Source: Cryomorpha sp963836915
GTDB taxonomy: Bacteria > Bacteroidota > Bacteroidia > Flavobacteriales_D > Cryomorphaceae
Direction of reading: 5' to 3'
Length of the DNA stretch: 64,000 bases
Assembly: GCA_963836915.1 (NCBI GenBank)
Contig: CAWILH010000002.1
Location: forward strand, 372,001 to 436,000
Below are positions 30,241-39,500 of this stretch, one piece after another; position 1 is the stretch's first letter; each line of letters starts with the position of its first letter. The notes under the pieces were generated by a model. That model was not told where the DNA came from. It searched no databases and saw only the letters and a list, made by a program, of their open reading frames with translations. Made by a program: the position numbers and the translations under genes.

Positions 30241-30771
30241 TCAGCGGGTCAAAAAGGCTTCGATTTTTTTGACGGCGTGGAAGTATGAAGCTTTAAGGGC
30301 GCCAACGGTGGTGCCGGTGAGTTTTGAGATCTCATGGTATTTCAATTCGTCAAGATATTTCAATTCAAATACGAGCCGTTGTTTTTCGGGTAGGCTGGCC
30401 AAGGCTTCGTCCAGCTTTGCACGTATGGCATCTCCACTTGGGCCATCGGTGGTGGTAGCCGCAGTCTGTATGCCGTCGAGTGAATCAGCTGAGTGGCGCT
30501 TGCGGGTGCGCAATATGCTAAGCGCTTCGTTGGTGGCGATCCTGTAAAGCCAAGTGTAGAGTGCCGATTCACCCTTAAATGAGCCAATATTCCGGTATAC
30601 TTTTACGAAGGTATTTTGAAGTGCATCATCGGTGTCGGGATGGTTGCCGAGAATAGTCCGGATATGTGTGTAGAGCGGTCTTTGATAAGTATGCATCAAA
30701 GCTTTGAAGGCCGCGGGGGCGGTCTTCTGTTTTTGAAGCCGGTATACAAGATCCTTTTCGGTTTGGTCCAT
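30241..30771 (-). CDS. ECF-type RNA polymerase sigma factor
   Basis: The product has 176 residues with region 2 (DTDDALQNTFVKVYRNIGSF and WLYRIATNEAL) and region 4 (LPEKQRLVFELKYLDELKYH then EISKLTGTTVGALKASYFHA). It directs transcription of a small regulon. Its gene follows the transketolase C-subunit terminator and leads a three-gene cluster with an anti-sigma-like gene and a Spy/CpxP-like gene, so it is probably controlled by the former and responds to envelope stress. That target is inferred. Confidence 0.93.
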   Translation of the reverse strand: MDQTEKDLVYRLQKQKTAPAAFKALMHTYQRPLYTHIRTILGNHPDTDDALQNTFVKVYRNIGSFKGESALYTWLYRIATNEALSILRTRKRHSADSLDGIQTAATTTDGPSGDAIRAKLDEALASLPEKQRLVFELKYLDELKYHEISKLTGTTVGALKASYFHAVKKIEAFLTR

Positions 30772-30780
30772 TCCAAGCGT

Positions 30781-30820
30781 TAAAAAACTACCGAAAGGAC
30801 TTTCTGCTCAGCCCTTTCGA
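30781..30820 (-). terminator. Rho-independent terminator after transketolase
   Basis: On the minus strand, CGAAAGG and CCTTTCG form a stem, extended by further pairs with one mismatch, followed by GTAGTTTTTT. It overlaps the last codons of the transketolase C-subunit gene (stop at 30808-30810) and lies just above the sigma factor gene, separating the two transcripts. Confidence 0.7.
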
Positions 30821-31765
30821 GAAATCACTTCCCGCACCGCATCTACCACATTTTCGGTATCTACATTGTACTTTATAAGCAGCTCTTCCGGTTTTCCGCT
30901 TTCGCCAAAAGTATCATCTACGGCCACCATCTCCATGGGGCAAGGTCTCTTTCGCGAAAGCAGCTGCGCTATGGCATCCCCTAGGCCACCGTTCATCATA
31001 TGTTCTTCGGCGGTCACGGCACAGCGGGTTTTCATTACCGAACCTAAGACTGCTGCTTCGTCCAATGGTTTAATGGTATGGATATTTATTACTTCGGCAG
31101 ATATGCCATCGGCTGCCAATAATTTGGCCGCTTCCAATGCCTTCCATACCAGGTGGCCTGTGGCAAAAATGCTTACATCGCTTCCTTCTTGCAGCTTCAC
31201 GGCCTTACCGATCTCAAAGGTCTGATCTGCAGGTGTGAAATTGGGTACTTTAGGCCGACCAAAGCGGAGGTATACGGGTCACTTCATGCTCGGCTATGGC
31301 AAGGGTGGCAGCCTTGGTCTGGTTATAGTCGCATGGGTTGATCACTACCATGCCGGGTAGCATTTTCATCATGCCGATGTCTTCCAAGATCTGGTGTGTG
31401 GCACCATCTTCGCCCAGCGTAAGGCCGGCGTGCGATGCGCAGATCTTCACATTCTTGCCAGAGTAGGCGATAGATTGCCTGATCTGATCATAGACCCTGC
31501 CCGTAGAAAAGTTGGCAAAGGTACCTGTAAATGGAATCTTCCCACCTATGGTAAGCCCAGCCGCGAGTCCCATCATATTGGCTTCGCCGATGCCCACTTG
31601 GATGAACCGCTCGGGAAATTCTTCTTTGAAAGCATCCATTTTAAGCGATCCGGTAAGGTCGGCACAGAGCGCCACCACATTCGGATTTTCTTTGCCGAGT
31701 TGGCTAAGGCCGGCTCCAAAACCACTGCGGGTGTCCTTTATATTTTGAACGGGATAATCTGTCAT
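30808..31765 (-). CDS. Transketolase, C-terminal subunit, frameshifted
   Basis: The product would be 318 residues if one base is removed near 31281. The frame 31250-31765 covers the pyrimidine-binding domain (GIGEANMMGLAAGLTIGGKI, SHAGLTLGEDGATHQ) and goes off into PPLWSA. The correct continuation, VYLRFGRPKVPNF then DQTFEIGKAVKLQEG, lies one base over and joins the frame ending at 30808 with the C-terminal domain (TGHLVWKALEAAK, EEHMMNGGLGDAIAQ). With the N-terminal subunit it forms the thiamine-diphosphate enzyme of the pentose phosphate pathway. Loss of this subunit would be costly, so a sequence error is the simplest reading, although a second transketolase elsewhere cannot be excluded. 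Confidence 0.88.
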
Positions 31766-31769
31766 TTTC

Positions 31770-33142
31770 TTAAAGTTTGAGATTGGTAGATGAGCCGGAG
31801 TTGATTTTGAACTCGCGCTCTATCGTATAAATCACTTCCTTGCTATTGCGTGAGCGATAGGTGATTTTATAAGTTCCGGGTTGCAATTTATATTGCTGGT
31901 TGAGCTCAGATGGGTCCAGGTTGACCACCCAGTCCCAGTGGCTGCCATCTTTTAGGGCTATGCTGCCGTATCCCGGTGAGCTCAAGTTCATATTAAGCGC
32001 TCCCGGCTCGGCTATGGTCACGGTGGTCGTTTTATCCTGGCTCACCACTACGTCTTTTATTTTTGTTCGCGGAAGCGTAAGCACTTCAAGGTCATAGGTT
32101 CCGGTGAGCACTTTCTCCCTTGTATTTGCGCCAAGCACATGAGCGGTCTCTCGTTGGCCCTCTTGCGAAGTATCACTGGGGTGCTCTCGCCAAGCCTTCC
32201 TTCTATCTGCAGCAGCAGCCCACCCTGACCGGCATCAGCCGCAATGATATTATGTTTGCCCGGTAGTATCTCGATGTTCTTTTTTACAATGGTCGGGATG
32301 GTATGCACTTCCATCTGGTAAGTCACTATGGGGTCAAGGCTTATGGTGTCGGGGTTGCCGCGATTATTCAGCGTATGCACGAAGCCATATTCAAGTAGCT
32401 CGCTGTCCTGATTATACATGTTTACGGTTACGTCGCTCTCCAAGGGTTTCCCAAAATCGTCGAGCAGGTTTACCTGCGCGGTGGTATTATTGAGTGCTTG
32501 AGTGATTACGATATCGAGAATATTTTTGAAGGTCTCTTCATTGGTGGCATCGTAATAATTGCCCACACAGGTGAAGGTGTCTTTAAACTCATCTTCAAGG
32601 CCTACGCCTATCACGAAAGGTTTTAATATGATTCCTTTTTTCTGCAGTGCCCTGGAAATGGCGCATGGATCCCCATCGCAGGCTTCGATGCCATCGGTGA
32701 TGAGTATGATGATATTGCGGCAGTTGGCACAATCGGGAAAGTCGCCGGCGGCCTTCTCCAGTGACCGGGCTATGGGCGTAGTGCCTTTGGGGTTGATACG
32801 GTCAAGGGTTCGTTTTATCAGGTCGCCATTATTGGCGCGGAAAGATACTTCGAGCCTGGTGTCATCGCAATCCTGCTTACCCGGCGCTATGGCCACCTGA
32901 TGGCCGTAAACCCGAAGTCCGAGCTGCACATTTGGTTTTTCGTTGAGCTCGGCAATGGTCTCATTGAGTAATTTTCGCGCTATGGTTATTTTACGGTCGC
33001 TCTGCCAAGTGGCGTTCATGCTATTACTGGCATCAAAGACGAACAGCAGCCGTGTAAGGGGTGGGTCGCTCACTTGGCCTTGGCCACGATGCACAGCGAG
33101 CAGCGATAGCAAAAGTAGGATGTAGGCGAGCGCTTTTTTCAT
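31770..33142 (-). CDS. Secreted VWA-domain protein, frameshifted
   Basis: The start at 33142 (MKKALAYILLLLSLLAVHRG) gives a signal peptide. A von Willebrand A domain follows with an intact metal site: LLFVFDASNSMNATW (DxSxS), then GTTPIARSLEKA (Thr) and ILITDGIEACDGDP (Asp). Beyond it are beta-rich modules. The frame breaks near 32162, where one G is missing; the next frame continues as EGQRETAHVLGANTREKVLT and ends with EREFKINSGSSTNLKL at 31770. A whole product would be about 457 residues. The gene sits between the two transketolase subunit genes, 1 and 4 bases from them. Confidence 0.82.
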
Positions 33143-33143
33143 C

Positions 33144-33989
33144 TTAATAGTCGCCCAGCGTCTCAGGGTTTTGAGCCAGCGCCTTTTCAAGCTGCTCATC
33201 GTTTGGAGCAACACCATGCCAGGAGTGGCTCCCCATCATAAAGTCTACGCCGTGTCCCATCTCGGTGCGCATGATGATCATTACGGGTTTCCCATTGCCG
33301 GTATGGCTTTTGGCTTCCGCCAATCCTTTGGAGACCGAAGCCAGGTCATTGCCTTCCATGTGGAGCACATCCCATCCAAAGGCGGTCCACTTGGCGTCAA
33401 GGTCGCCAAGGTCGAGCACATCTTCTACGTCGCCGTCTATCTGGCGGCCATTATAATCTATAGCCGAAATGATATTATCAACTCTATTGGCTGCTGCAAA
33501 CATGGCGGCTTCCCAGATCTGGCCTTCCTGCAACTCACCGTCGCCATGCAGGGAATAGATCAGGTGCTTATCGCCATTCATCTTCTTGGCCAGGGCCGCA
33601 CCCACAGCCACCGAGAGCCCCTGACCGAGCGAGCCTGAAGCGATGCGAATACCCGGGAGCCCTTCATGTGTGGTGGGGTGGCCCTGTAGGCGGGAGTTGA
33701 TCTTTCTGAAGGTATTAAGCTCTTCGACATCAAAAAATCCATTTCGCGCAAGCGTGCTATACCACACCGGACTGATATGCCCATTGGACAGGAAGAATAA
33801 ATCTTCATCTTTTCCATCCATATCAAAATGGGCGGCATCGTACTCCATCACTTCGCCGTAGAGAGTCACCAGATATTCGGCACATCCGAGGCTGCCGCCG
33901 GGATGACCGGAATTGACCTGATGTACCATGCGCAATATGTCGCGGCGCACCTGGGTAACAGTTTCAGAAAGGGAAGCAGAATTTGACAT
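33144..33989 (-). CDS. Transketolase, N-terminal subunit
   Basis: The product is 281 residues, the usual size for the N-terminal half of split transketolases. It binds the pyrophosphate of thiamine diphosphate: VHQVNSGHPGGSLGCAEYL near the start and the GDG...N motif in LHGDGELQEGQIWEAAM followed by AIDYNGRQIDGD. The active enzyme needs the C-terminal subunit, encoded 1.4 kb downstream on the same strand. A VWA gene lies between them with almost no spacing, so all three are likely on one transcript. The subunit is cytoplasmic. Confidence 0.93.
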   Translation of the reverse strand: MSNSASLSETVTQVRRDILRMVHQVNSGHPGGSLGCAEYLVTLYGEVMEYDAAHFDMDGKDEDLFFLSNGHISPVWYSTLARNGFFDVEELNTFRKINSRLQGHPTTHEGLPGIRIASGSLGQGLSVAVGAALAKKMNGDKHLIYSLHGDGELQEGQIWEAAMFAAANRVDNIISAIDYNGRQIDGDVEDVLDLGDLDAKWTAFGWDVLHMEGNDLASVSKGLAEAKSHTGNGKPVMIIMRTEMGHGVDFMMGSHSWHGVAPNDEQLEKALAQNPETLGDY

Positions 33990-34289
33990 TGGAGTAGCGT
34001 TAGATCAGACTGCAAAAATAGGAGAATGCGGCATATTCGATGGGGTTCAATCGGTCAACTTATCCATACTCGGAATGGGTTTTTAACAATTGGTTTTTTT
34101 GGGGGGATGTGGGTGTAGGGGCAAGGCATGGCTTGACCCTACACCAAACCACACCCACAACACGCGTATCAAGAGAGACTGATCTGGCGAATAAGACCAT
34201 TCGCAATATGAAATTTGTATTAAATCTATGAAATCAAAATTGTATTATTGTGGTTATAATTCTATTTATATGTCATAAATGCTAACCTT
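33990..34289. other. 300-base intergenic region
   Basis: The space between the divergent transketolase and DUF4190 genes. It is AT-rich toward the right and holds a palindromic repeat at 34112-34145 (listed separately). No gene or clear promoter was found; AT-rich sequence at 34200-34280 may carry the promoter of the DUF4190 gene. Confidence 0.6.
34112..34145 (+). repeat. Palindromic repeat, left copy
   Basis: GGTGTAGGG and CCCTACACC arms flank CAAG...CTTG with a GCATGG centre, forming an almost complete hairpin. A near-identical copy lies at 59099-59130 on the other strand. The two copies sit on either side of the defence island. It could be a REP-like or MITE-like element; no transposase belongs to it here. 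Confidence 0.75.
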
Positions 34290-34976
34290 GTGATCTCTAT
34301 GCCACGCTTTCAAATTTCTTTTTTTTCCCTAATTATCATCGGTCTCGTGCTGGCTTCCTGCGGAAGATCAAACACGCTTGCCGATAAATCGCCGATTCAA
34401 AAACGGAGGTATCAGAAAGGTTTTCATGTGGATATAAAGTCGCCATTTGACAAGGGAACGACTGAGAAAAAATCATTTGCCAATAGCGGATCAGAAAATC
34501 CTGCAGAAGCAACGGAAGAATTTAGGCCCGAGCCAGAATCGGAAGGAGTCGCAGTTTTGAATCAAACGGATTCAATCAAAGTGGCCGGGCAAGATTCTAT
34601 AACCGCATCAAAAGTAGACGAAACGCTTTCGGCCAGTATTGATGGCGACCAATTGGTGCAGGCAGATCAGACCGTCATTGATTGGAACGAGCGTGTACAG
34701 CCCGAACGAGTCGAGAGCAGCGAACCCGATTATTATAAAGACACAGGGGGACGACGGCTGAACGTGCTTGCCCTGCTTGGATTTATTTTCGCCATATTGG
34801 GTCTTTTTTTCGCGGGGATTATTCTCGGTCTAGCGGCGGTGATTATGTGTAGCATCGCCCTAGGGAAAATGAACCGCTATCCGGCCTTGTATTCGGGTAG
34901 GGGTCTGGCCATCGCTGGGTTGGTCATCGGTATCGTCGCGATTATTGGGGCAATTGTGGTGATTTCGATGATGTAG
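34290..34976 (+). CDS. DUF4190 membrane lipoprotein
   Basis: The product has 228 residues. The N-terminus has a lipobox (LIIIGLVLASCGRS), followed by about 130 polar, low-complexity residues. The C-terminal 75 residues form two membrane segments around SIALGKMNRYPALYSGRGLA, the hallmark of DUF4190 (LALLGFIFAILGLFF and LVIGIVAIIGAIVV). The function is unknown. It is convergent with hsdR/IS; its stop lies 37 bases from the insertion sequence, and the original hsdR stop fell in that gap. Confidence 0.82.
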   Translation: MISMPRFQISFFSLIIIGLVLASCGRSNTLADKSPIQKRRYQKGFHVDIKSPFDKGTTEKKSFANSGSENPAEATEEFRPEPESEGVAVLNQTDSIKVAGQDSITASKVDETLSASIDGDQLVQADQTVIDWNERVQPERVESSEPDYYKDTGGRRLNVLALLGFIFAILGLFFAGIILGLAAVIMCSIALGKMNRYPALYSGRGLAIAGLVIGIVAIIGAIVVISMM

Positions 34977-35138
34977 GTCATCATTATCTTCGGAACTCCA
35001 AACAATCAATTGGTGGTTTGCCCCCCTATAAATCGGACAAATTACGATAGGGTTAATAAATGAGTGGTACAAGGTACTAATTTTGTTGTGCCAGATGCAA
35101 CCGATGGTGACCTTTATACCGATGGTTGAAGACGCAGG

Positions 35139-36206
35139 TCATATCTCTATGGCCTGCGTTTGTTTTTGTTGCCCTTCGGGCATGCCAGATGCTGCCCTCA
35201 AGCTCCCATTGCCCGATAGCTGATAATGTGGCACTTTCAGCCTGTGTTTGAGAGGTTTGTTCTTACGCGGTATTGACTCAATGAGTCCGTCTTTCCATAG
35301 ATTCCAGAACATTACCGGGGTTAGGTGATCGAGGCTTCCATGAAGTCTTATCGTGTTGTAAATGTCATAGAAACCGTGGAGATGAACCTCCAAATCAGTG
35401 ATTGTGGAGAAGTCTTTTCTGCTAAGTGACTTCCCCAAAATAGCATGAAAGCTTTCGATGTGCCCGTTTTCTTCAGGTGTGTAGGGGTGCGTAAAGACTT
35501 GGTTAAGATGATTATCAGTCATGTACTTTTGTACCTCTTTGGCAACGAACCTGCTGTCATTGTCGTTGCGCACTTCGATGGTGATTTCTTTGTTGAGCAT
35601 TTGATGCGGTTGTAAATAGTTGAGGATAACTTGCTGCCAAGCAGAGATTACCTGATTCTTTTTGATCGAATAAGCCACTTGCCAATGTAGAACTTTACGG
35701 GTGAAGCAATCGATGATAGTCAGTATGTAGGCATAGCGCTGGTGAGAGGCTACCCACTGGAACTTTATATCCATTTCGATTACCATAAGTGGCCCAGTAG
35801 GATTAACCCTCCTGTACTTGGCATAGGGACGCGGCGCCTTCTTCCTGGCTTCATGAAGCAACTGCCACTGATCCATCAATCGGTATACTTTCTTGCGGTT
35901 GATGATGTACCCGAGCAACATCAACGCTGCTGTCATTGCCTTGTAGCCATAATCCGTTTCTGGGTCAGATTTGATGTCGGCCATCTCATCTACAACTGCC
36001 TCATTGGATATTAAAACAATGCTTCCATCGTCTTGCAGCTGCGGGCAATGAGTCGATGGCTTTCTGCCCTTGGTACCCGGTTTGGGCTTGTAGTAGTAAC
36101 TATGCTTACTTAAGCCTATAAGGGCAAGTACTGTGTCACGCTTAAGACCTTTGCCGATATGCTGCCGTGCTAAAGCAACTTTCTCAGATGTGGATACTTT
36201 TTTTTT
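35139..36206 (-). CDS. IS3 transposase OrfB (DDE integrase)
   Basis: This is the catalytic part of the transposase, made as an OrfAB fusion. The frame extends upstream of its first ATG (35984) to the A9 run at 36198-36206: the segment VALARQHIGKGLKRDTVLAL is coded before it, so production by -1 frameshifting from orfA is expected. The HTH_21-like part is followed by the rve domain with DDE residues in VIEMDIKFQW (Asp), EVRNDNDSRF (Asp) and NGHIESFHAILGK (Glu). The Lys 7 residues after the catalytic Glu, as usual for IS3, is present. The C-terminus has YDIYNTIRLHGSLDHLTP. Confidence 0.9.
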   Translation of the reverse strand, partial: KKKVSTSEKVALARQHIGKGLKRDTVLALIGLSKHSYYYKPKPGTKGRKPSTHCPQLQDDGSIVLISNEAVVDEMADIKSDPETDYGYKAMTAALMLLGYIINRKKVYRLMDQWQLLHEARKKAPRPYAKYRRVNPTGPLMVIEMDIKFQWVASHQRYAYILTIIDCFTRKVLHWQVAYSIKKNQVISAWQQVILNYLQPHQMLNKEITIEVRNDNDSRFVAKEVQKYMTDNHLNQVFTHPYTPEENGHIESFHAILGKSLSRKDFSTITDLEVHLHGFYDIYNTIRLHGSLDHLTPVMFWNLWKDGLIESIPRKNKPLKHRLKVPHYQLSGNGSLRAASGMPEGQQKQTQAIEI

Positions 36207-36502
36207 AGCAAGTCGTTTTTCAGCGCGTTCTCAAGTTTCTCTTGCGCGAGTAGCTCTTTGAGCATCCGGTTTTCTTTCTCAAGTGCTTTGACGGTCCTGA
36301 GCTTCTCTTTTACCGCACTGTGATCAAGGCCGTCCGCGCCCTGGTCATCATACTTGTTTTTCCAATAGTAAAACGTAGCTGGGTAGAGCGAATACTTCTC
36401 CAGTGTGGCCTTTACACTTGTTTCACGGGCTTCCTTCAGGATAGCCAGCTTTTCTTCTTTGGTGAACTTCTTGGTTCCTTTTTCAGTCGTTTTCACGTCC
36501 AT
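36170..36502 (-). CDS. IS3 transposase OrfA (HTH)
   Basis: The start at 36502 (MDVKTTEKGT) gives 110 residues; an ATG at 36538 lies inside the terminal repeat and is less likely. The helix-turn-helix ETSVKATLEKYSLYPATFYY recognises the IS ends, and a leucine-rich coiled coil (VKALEKENRMLKELLAQEKL) serves dimerisation. The 3' end has nine A residues (complement of 36198-36206) encoding LLKKKY, the slippery site for making OrfAB. Confidence 0.88.
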   Translation of the reverse strand: MDVKTTEKGTKKFTKEEKLAILKEARETSVKATLEKYSLYPATFYYWKNKYDDQGADGLDHSAVKEKLRTVKALEKENRMLKELLAQEKLENALKNDLLKKKYPHLRKLL

Positions 36503-36548
36503 AATTACGAATTTCTTTCCGTAATCGTGTCCGACCATTTAGGGGTGC

Positions 36549-39500
36549 TCAACAATTGGCCATATTGAAATCGCGCACAATCTCAATAATCTTATCGGCC
36601 TGCGCCGAATTGAAAACGCCGTCTACGCCCATGCTATGAAAATTCTTAAAGGGCGAATCGTATAGCTTGGCCGGATCAAATTTTCCATTTATGGTCATGA
36701 ATTTCTTAATAGTATCCAAAAATTGAATCTGAACGGGGTTCAAGTGGTGGGAATTGATAAATTTTGCGAAAGCGGCATCTACCTTTTCGGGGTCTAGACC
36801 AACAAGCGAAATAATCAGAGACACAAGATCGATTGAACTTCCGATTTCTGTCTCCAGCGCACCACGCTCTATCGCACCGGAAAAGAGCATATTCTCGAGC
36901 GCTTCGAGTTCTGCGCTGGTTATGGCTTTGCCCTTCTTTATGCGTGCTATGGTTACGTGATTCTCATTTTCCCGAATAAGCCGCTCCAACCGGTGCCGAT
37001 TGTTTTGAAAAGGGGAATCGTAGATGGATACCGGCTCATTGACTCCAGGGGTGGTCACCACAATTTTACTTTCATCGATGTGGTCTTGAAAATCGGTGGT
37101 GACGTAGCGCTGATCTTCCGGGTCGATGTATTTCACCAAGTCGCGCACGCCCTTGCGCAGCTTTTCGAGATGGGCGATGCCATCTATCTGCCAAAAGTCT
37201 TTTTCCGTGGGCAATTTGATCAAAGCTTCCATTGCCTTGACCGCCGGAATGGATGTTTTCTTCAATAATTTCTGCGAAGTCCGGGCCACTTTGGAGATAT
37301 TGGCGATAAAACCGGTCACATATTCTTCGGTATTCGGAGTTTCCAATCTTTTGATGATCAAGCCGTAGAGCAGTCGGTCGTAAAACCGCGCCAGGTCGGT
37401 GTCGCCCTTTTTGGGCTTTACCAATGGCGCAATCTCTTCTTCCAGTTTTCTGATGTCGCGCTTCGATAAGTTGTCCCAGGCATCGCGGTGGGCATGGCTG
37501 AATTCATGCACCGTTTCGAGCTTCATCTTCACGTCGAAGCGTTCGTGATCGAGCCCGGCCGTTTCGGTTTGCAGGCCATCGAGCAGTTCCTTTCGGAAGT
37601 CTTGCAGTTCGGCCTTATCGGCAAATTGCTCGCTGCGCAAACACCCGGCGAGTTGCAGGCGCATGGCAAAAAGTATTTCGGTCAGGCTTTTTTGGGAGCT
37701 CGATTCTATTCCTTTGGGGTTTTCGCCAAAAAATTCAAAATTTCCGCAAAGGTCGAAAATCAAGAAATGGGTCTTGTCCATCCCGGCACCAAAAAGGTCG
37801 GGGCGCAGGCGGGAACCGCGGCCTATCATCTGCCAGAATTTGGTGAAGGATTTTACGGGTTTGTAAAACACCAGGTTCACGCAGCTCGGCGCATCTATGC
37901 CGGTGTCCATCATATCTACCGATATCGCTATTTGCGGAAGCCGCTCCTTCTCTTCATCACAAAAGCGCCTGATCATCTCATGGGCCTTAGGCTCGCTGTG
38001 GGTGATCACTTTCACATAGTCGTTGCCGTAGCGCTCCTTGTCGAGTTCCATAAACATCGCCTTCAGGAAATGGGCGTGCTTTTGGTTTTTGGCAAAAATA
38101 ATGGTCTTGCCCAGCTCCTCGCCGCCCCGCTTCTTGATGCCATGCGCCAGCACATAGCGGAGGCTCTTGATCGCCGTGTCTTTATTGAAGAGCCACTCGT
38201 TCAGCTCGGCAGATGCGATCCACTCATTGCCCGAAGCTTCTCCGCCATCGAGTATTTCTTTCTCAAACTCTTCTTTCTCTTCGTCCGAAAGCTCGTCGTA
38301 CCGTATGCCTTCGCGCAGAAATTTGGTGGGCACTTCTATGGAGTGGTAAGGCCGCAAGTGGTTATTGGCCACCGCTTCATCAAAGGGGTAGGCATCGGTG
38401 GGCGATTTGTCGGGCAGGCCAAATACGGCGTAGGTGTTGCGGTCTATCCTGTCGGTAGGCGTGGCGGTAAGCCCCAGGAATAGCGCATCGAAATAGTCGA
38501 ATATGGCGTTGTACTTATTGTAAATGGAGCGGTGGGCTTCATCGACTATAATCAGGTCGAAATGGCCCACGCCGTAGAAGCGGCCATCCCTGCTGCGGCT
38601 GCTATCTACCAGCCCCATCATGGTGGTGTAGGTCGAGAATGCCAGCCGCGCTTCGGGGTTGTCCTTGTCTTCCAGCAGGTTTACACTGGCATGCTCGGGC
38701 ATCAATTTTACAAAGTTGCCCTTGGCCTGCTCCACCAGGCTTATTCTATCGGCGAGAAACAGGATGCGCTTGGCCCAGTTGCATTCCAGCATAAGCTTCG
38801 ATAGTGCGATGGCCGTCCTTGTCTTTCCAGTTCCGGTGGCCAGCACCAGCAGGGCGCCGCGGTGGGTGCCTATCAGTTTGCCCGTGCGCTGGTCATCGCC
38901 GGCAAAGTGGGCAGCTATGCTTTTTATAGACCGCATTTGGTATAGCCTTCCGGCAATATCGGTATCGATGGGCGCTGTGCGGATATCCTTGCGGTGGGCG
39001 CGCCGAAACATCAGCGTTTGCAGCTCGGCCTTGGTGTAGAAGCCATGTACCTTGCGCGATTGCTTGTAGAATTGATCATCCCACAGATAGTTCTCATAGC
39101 CATTGCTGTAGTACATCACCGGGCGGCGGCCGTGCATTTTCTCCAGCGCATCGGCGTAGAGCTGCGCCTGGTTTTCGCCTTTGGTGGCGCTCTCTATGGT
39201 GCGCTTGGCTTCTACCAGTGCCAGCGGCAGTCCATCATCGTCCCAAAGCACATAATCCACATATCCCGTTTCCGATTTGTTGGTAGATGGGGGCATGTAA
39301 CCCACCTTGTATTCCTTGTCATTGGCGCCGGCCAAGTCCCAGCCCGCTTCGCGCAGGTTTACATCTATCAGGTACTTTCGGGTTTCGGCTTCATTGCGCG
39401 GGTGCTGCGCTTCATCCTGCGCATTGGCCAGGGCTTTATTGGCTTCTATCTCGGCCTGCAGGGCTTCCTTTTGCTGCTTGTACAGCGCATTGATGGCGGC

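Larger units (their letters stand above)
35014..36554 (-). mobile_element. IS3-family (IS150-like) insertion sequence
   Basis: The element is 1541 bases long. Its ends form imperfect inverted repeats at 35014-35039 and 36528-36554: both begin TG and share CCCCTA, TCGGACA and a nearby ATTACG. It is flanked by a 5-base target duplication, ATTGG, at 35009-35013 and 36555-36559. It carries orfA and orfB in the usual IS3 order on the minus strand. It inserted at the stop codon of hsdR (see the hsdR entry). The element looks complete and recent, because the duplication is perfect and the DDE residues are intact. Confidence 0.88.
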
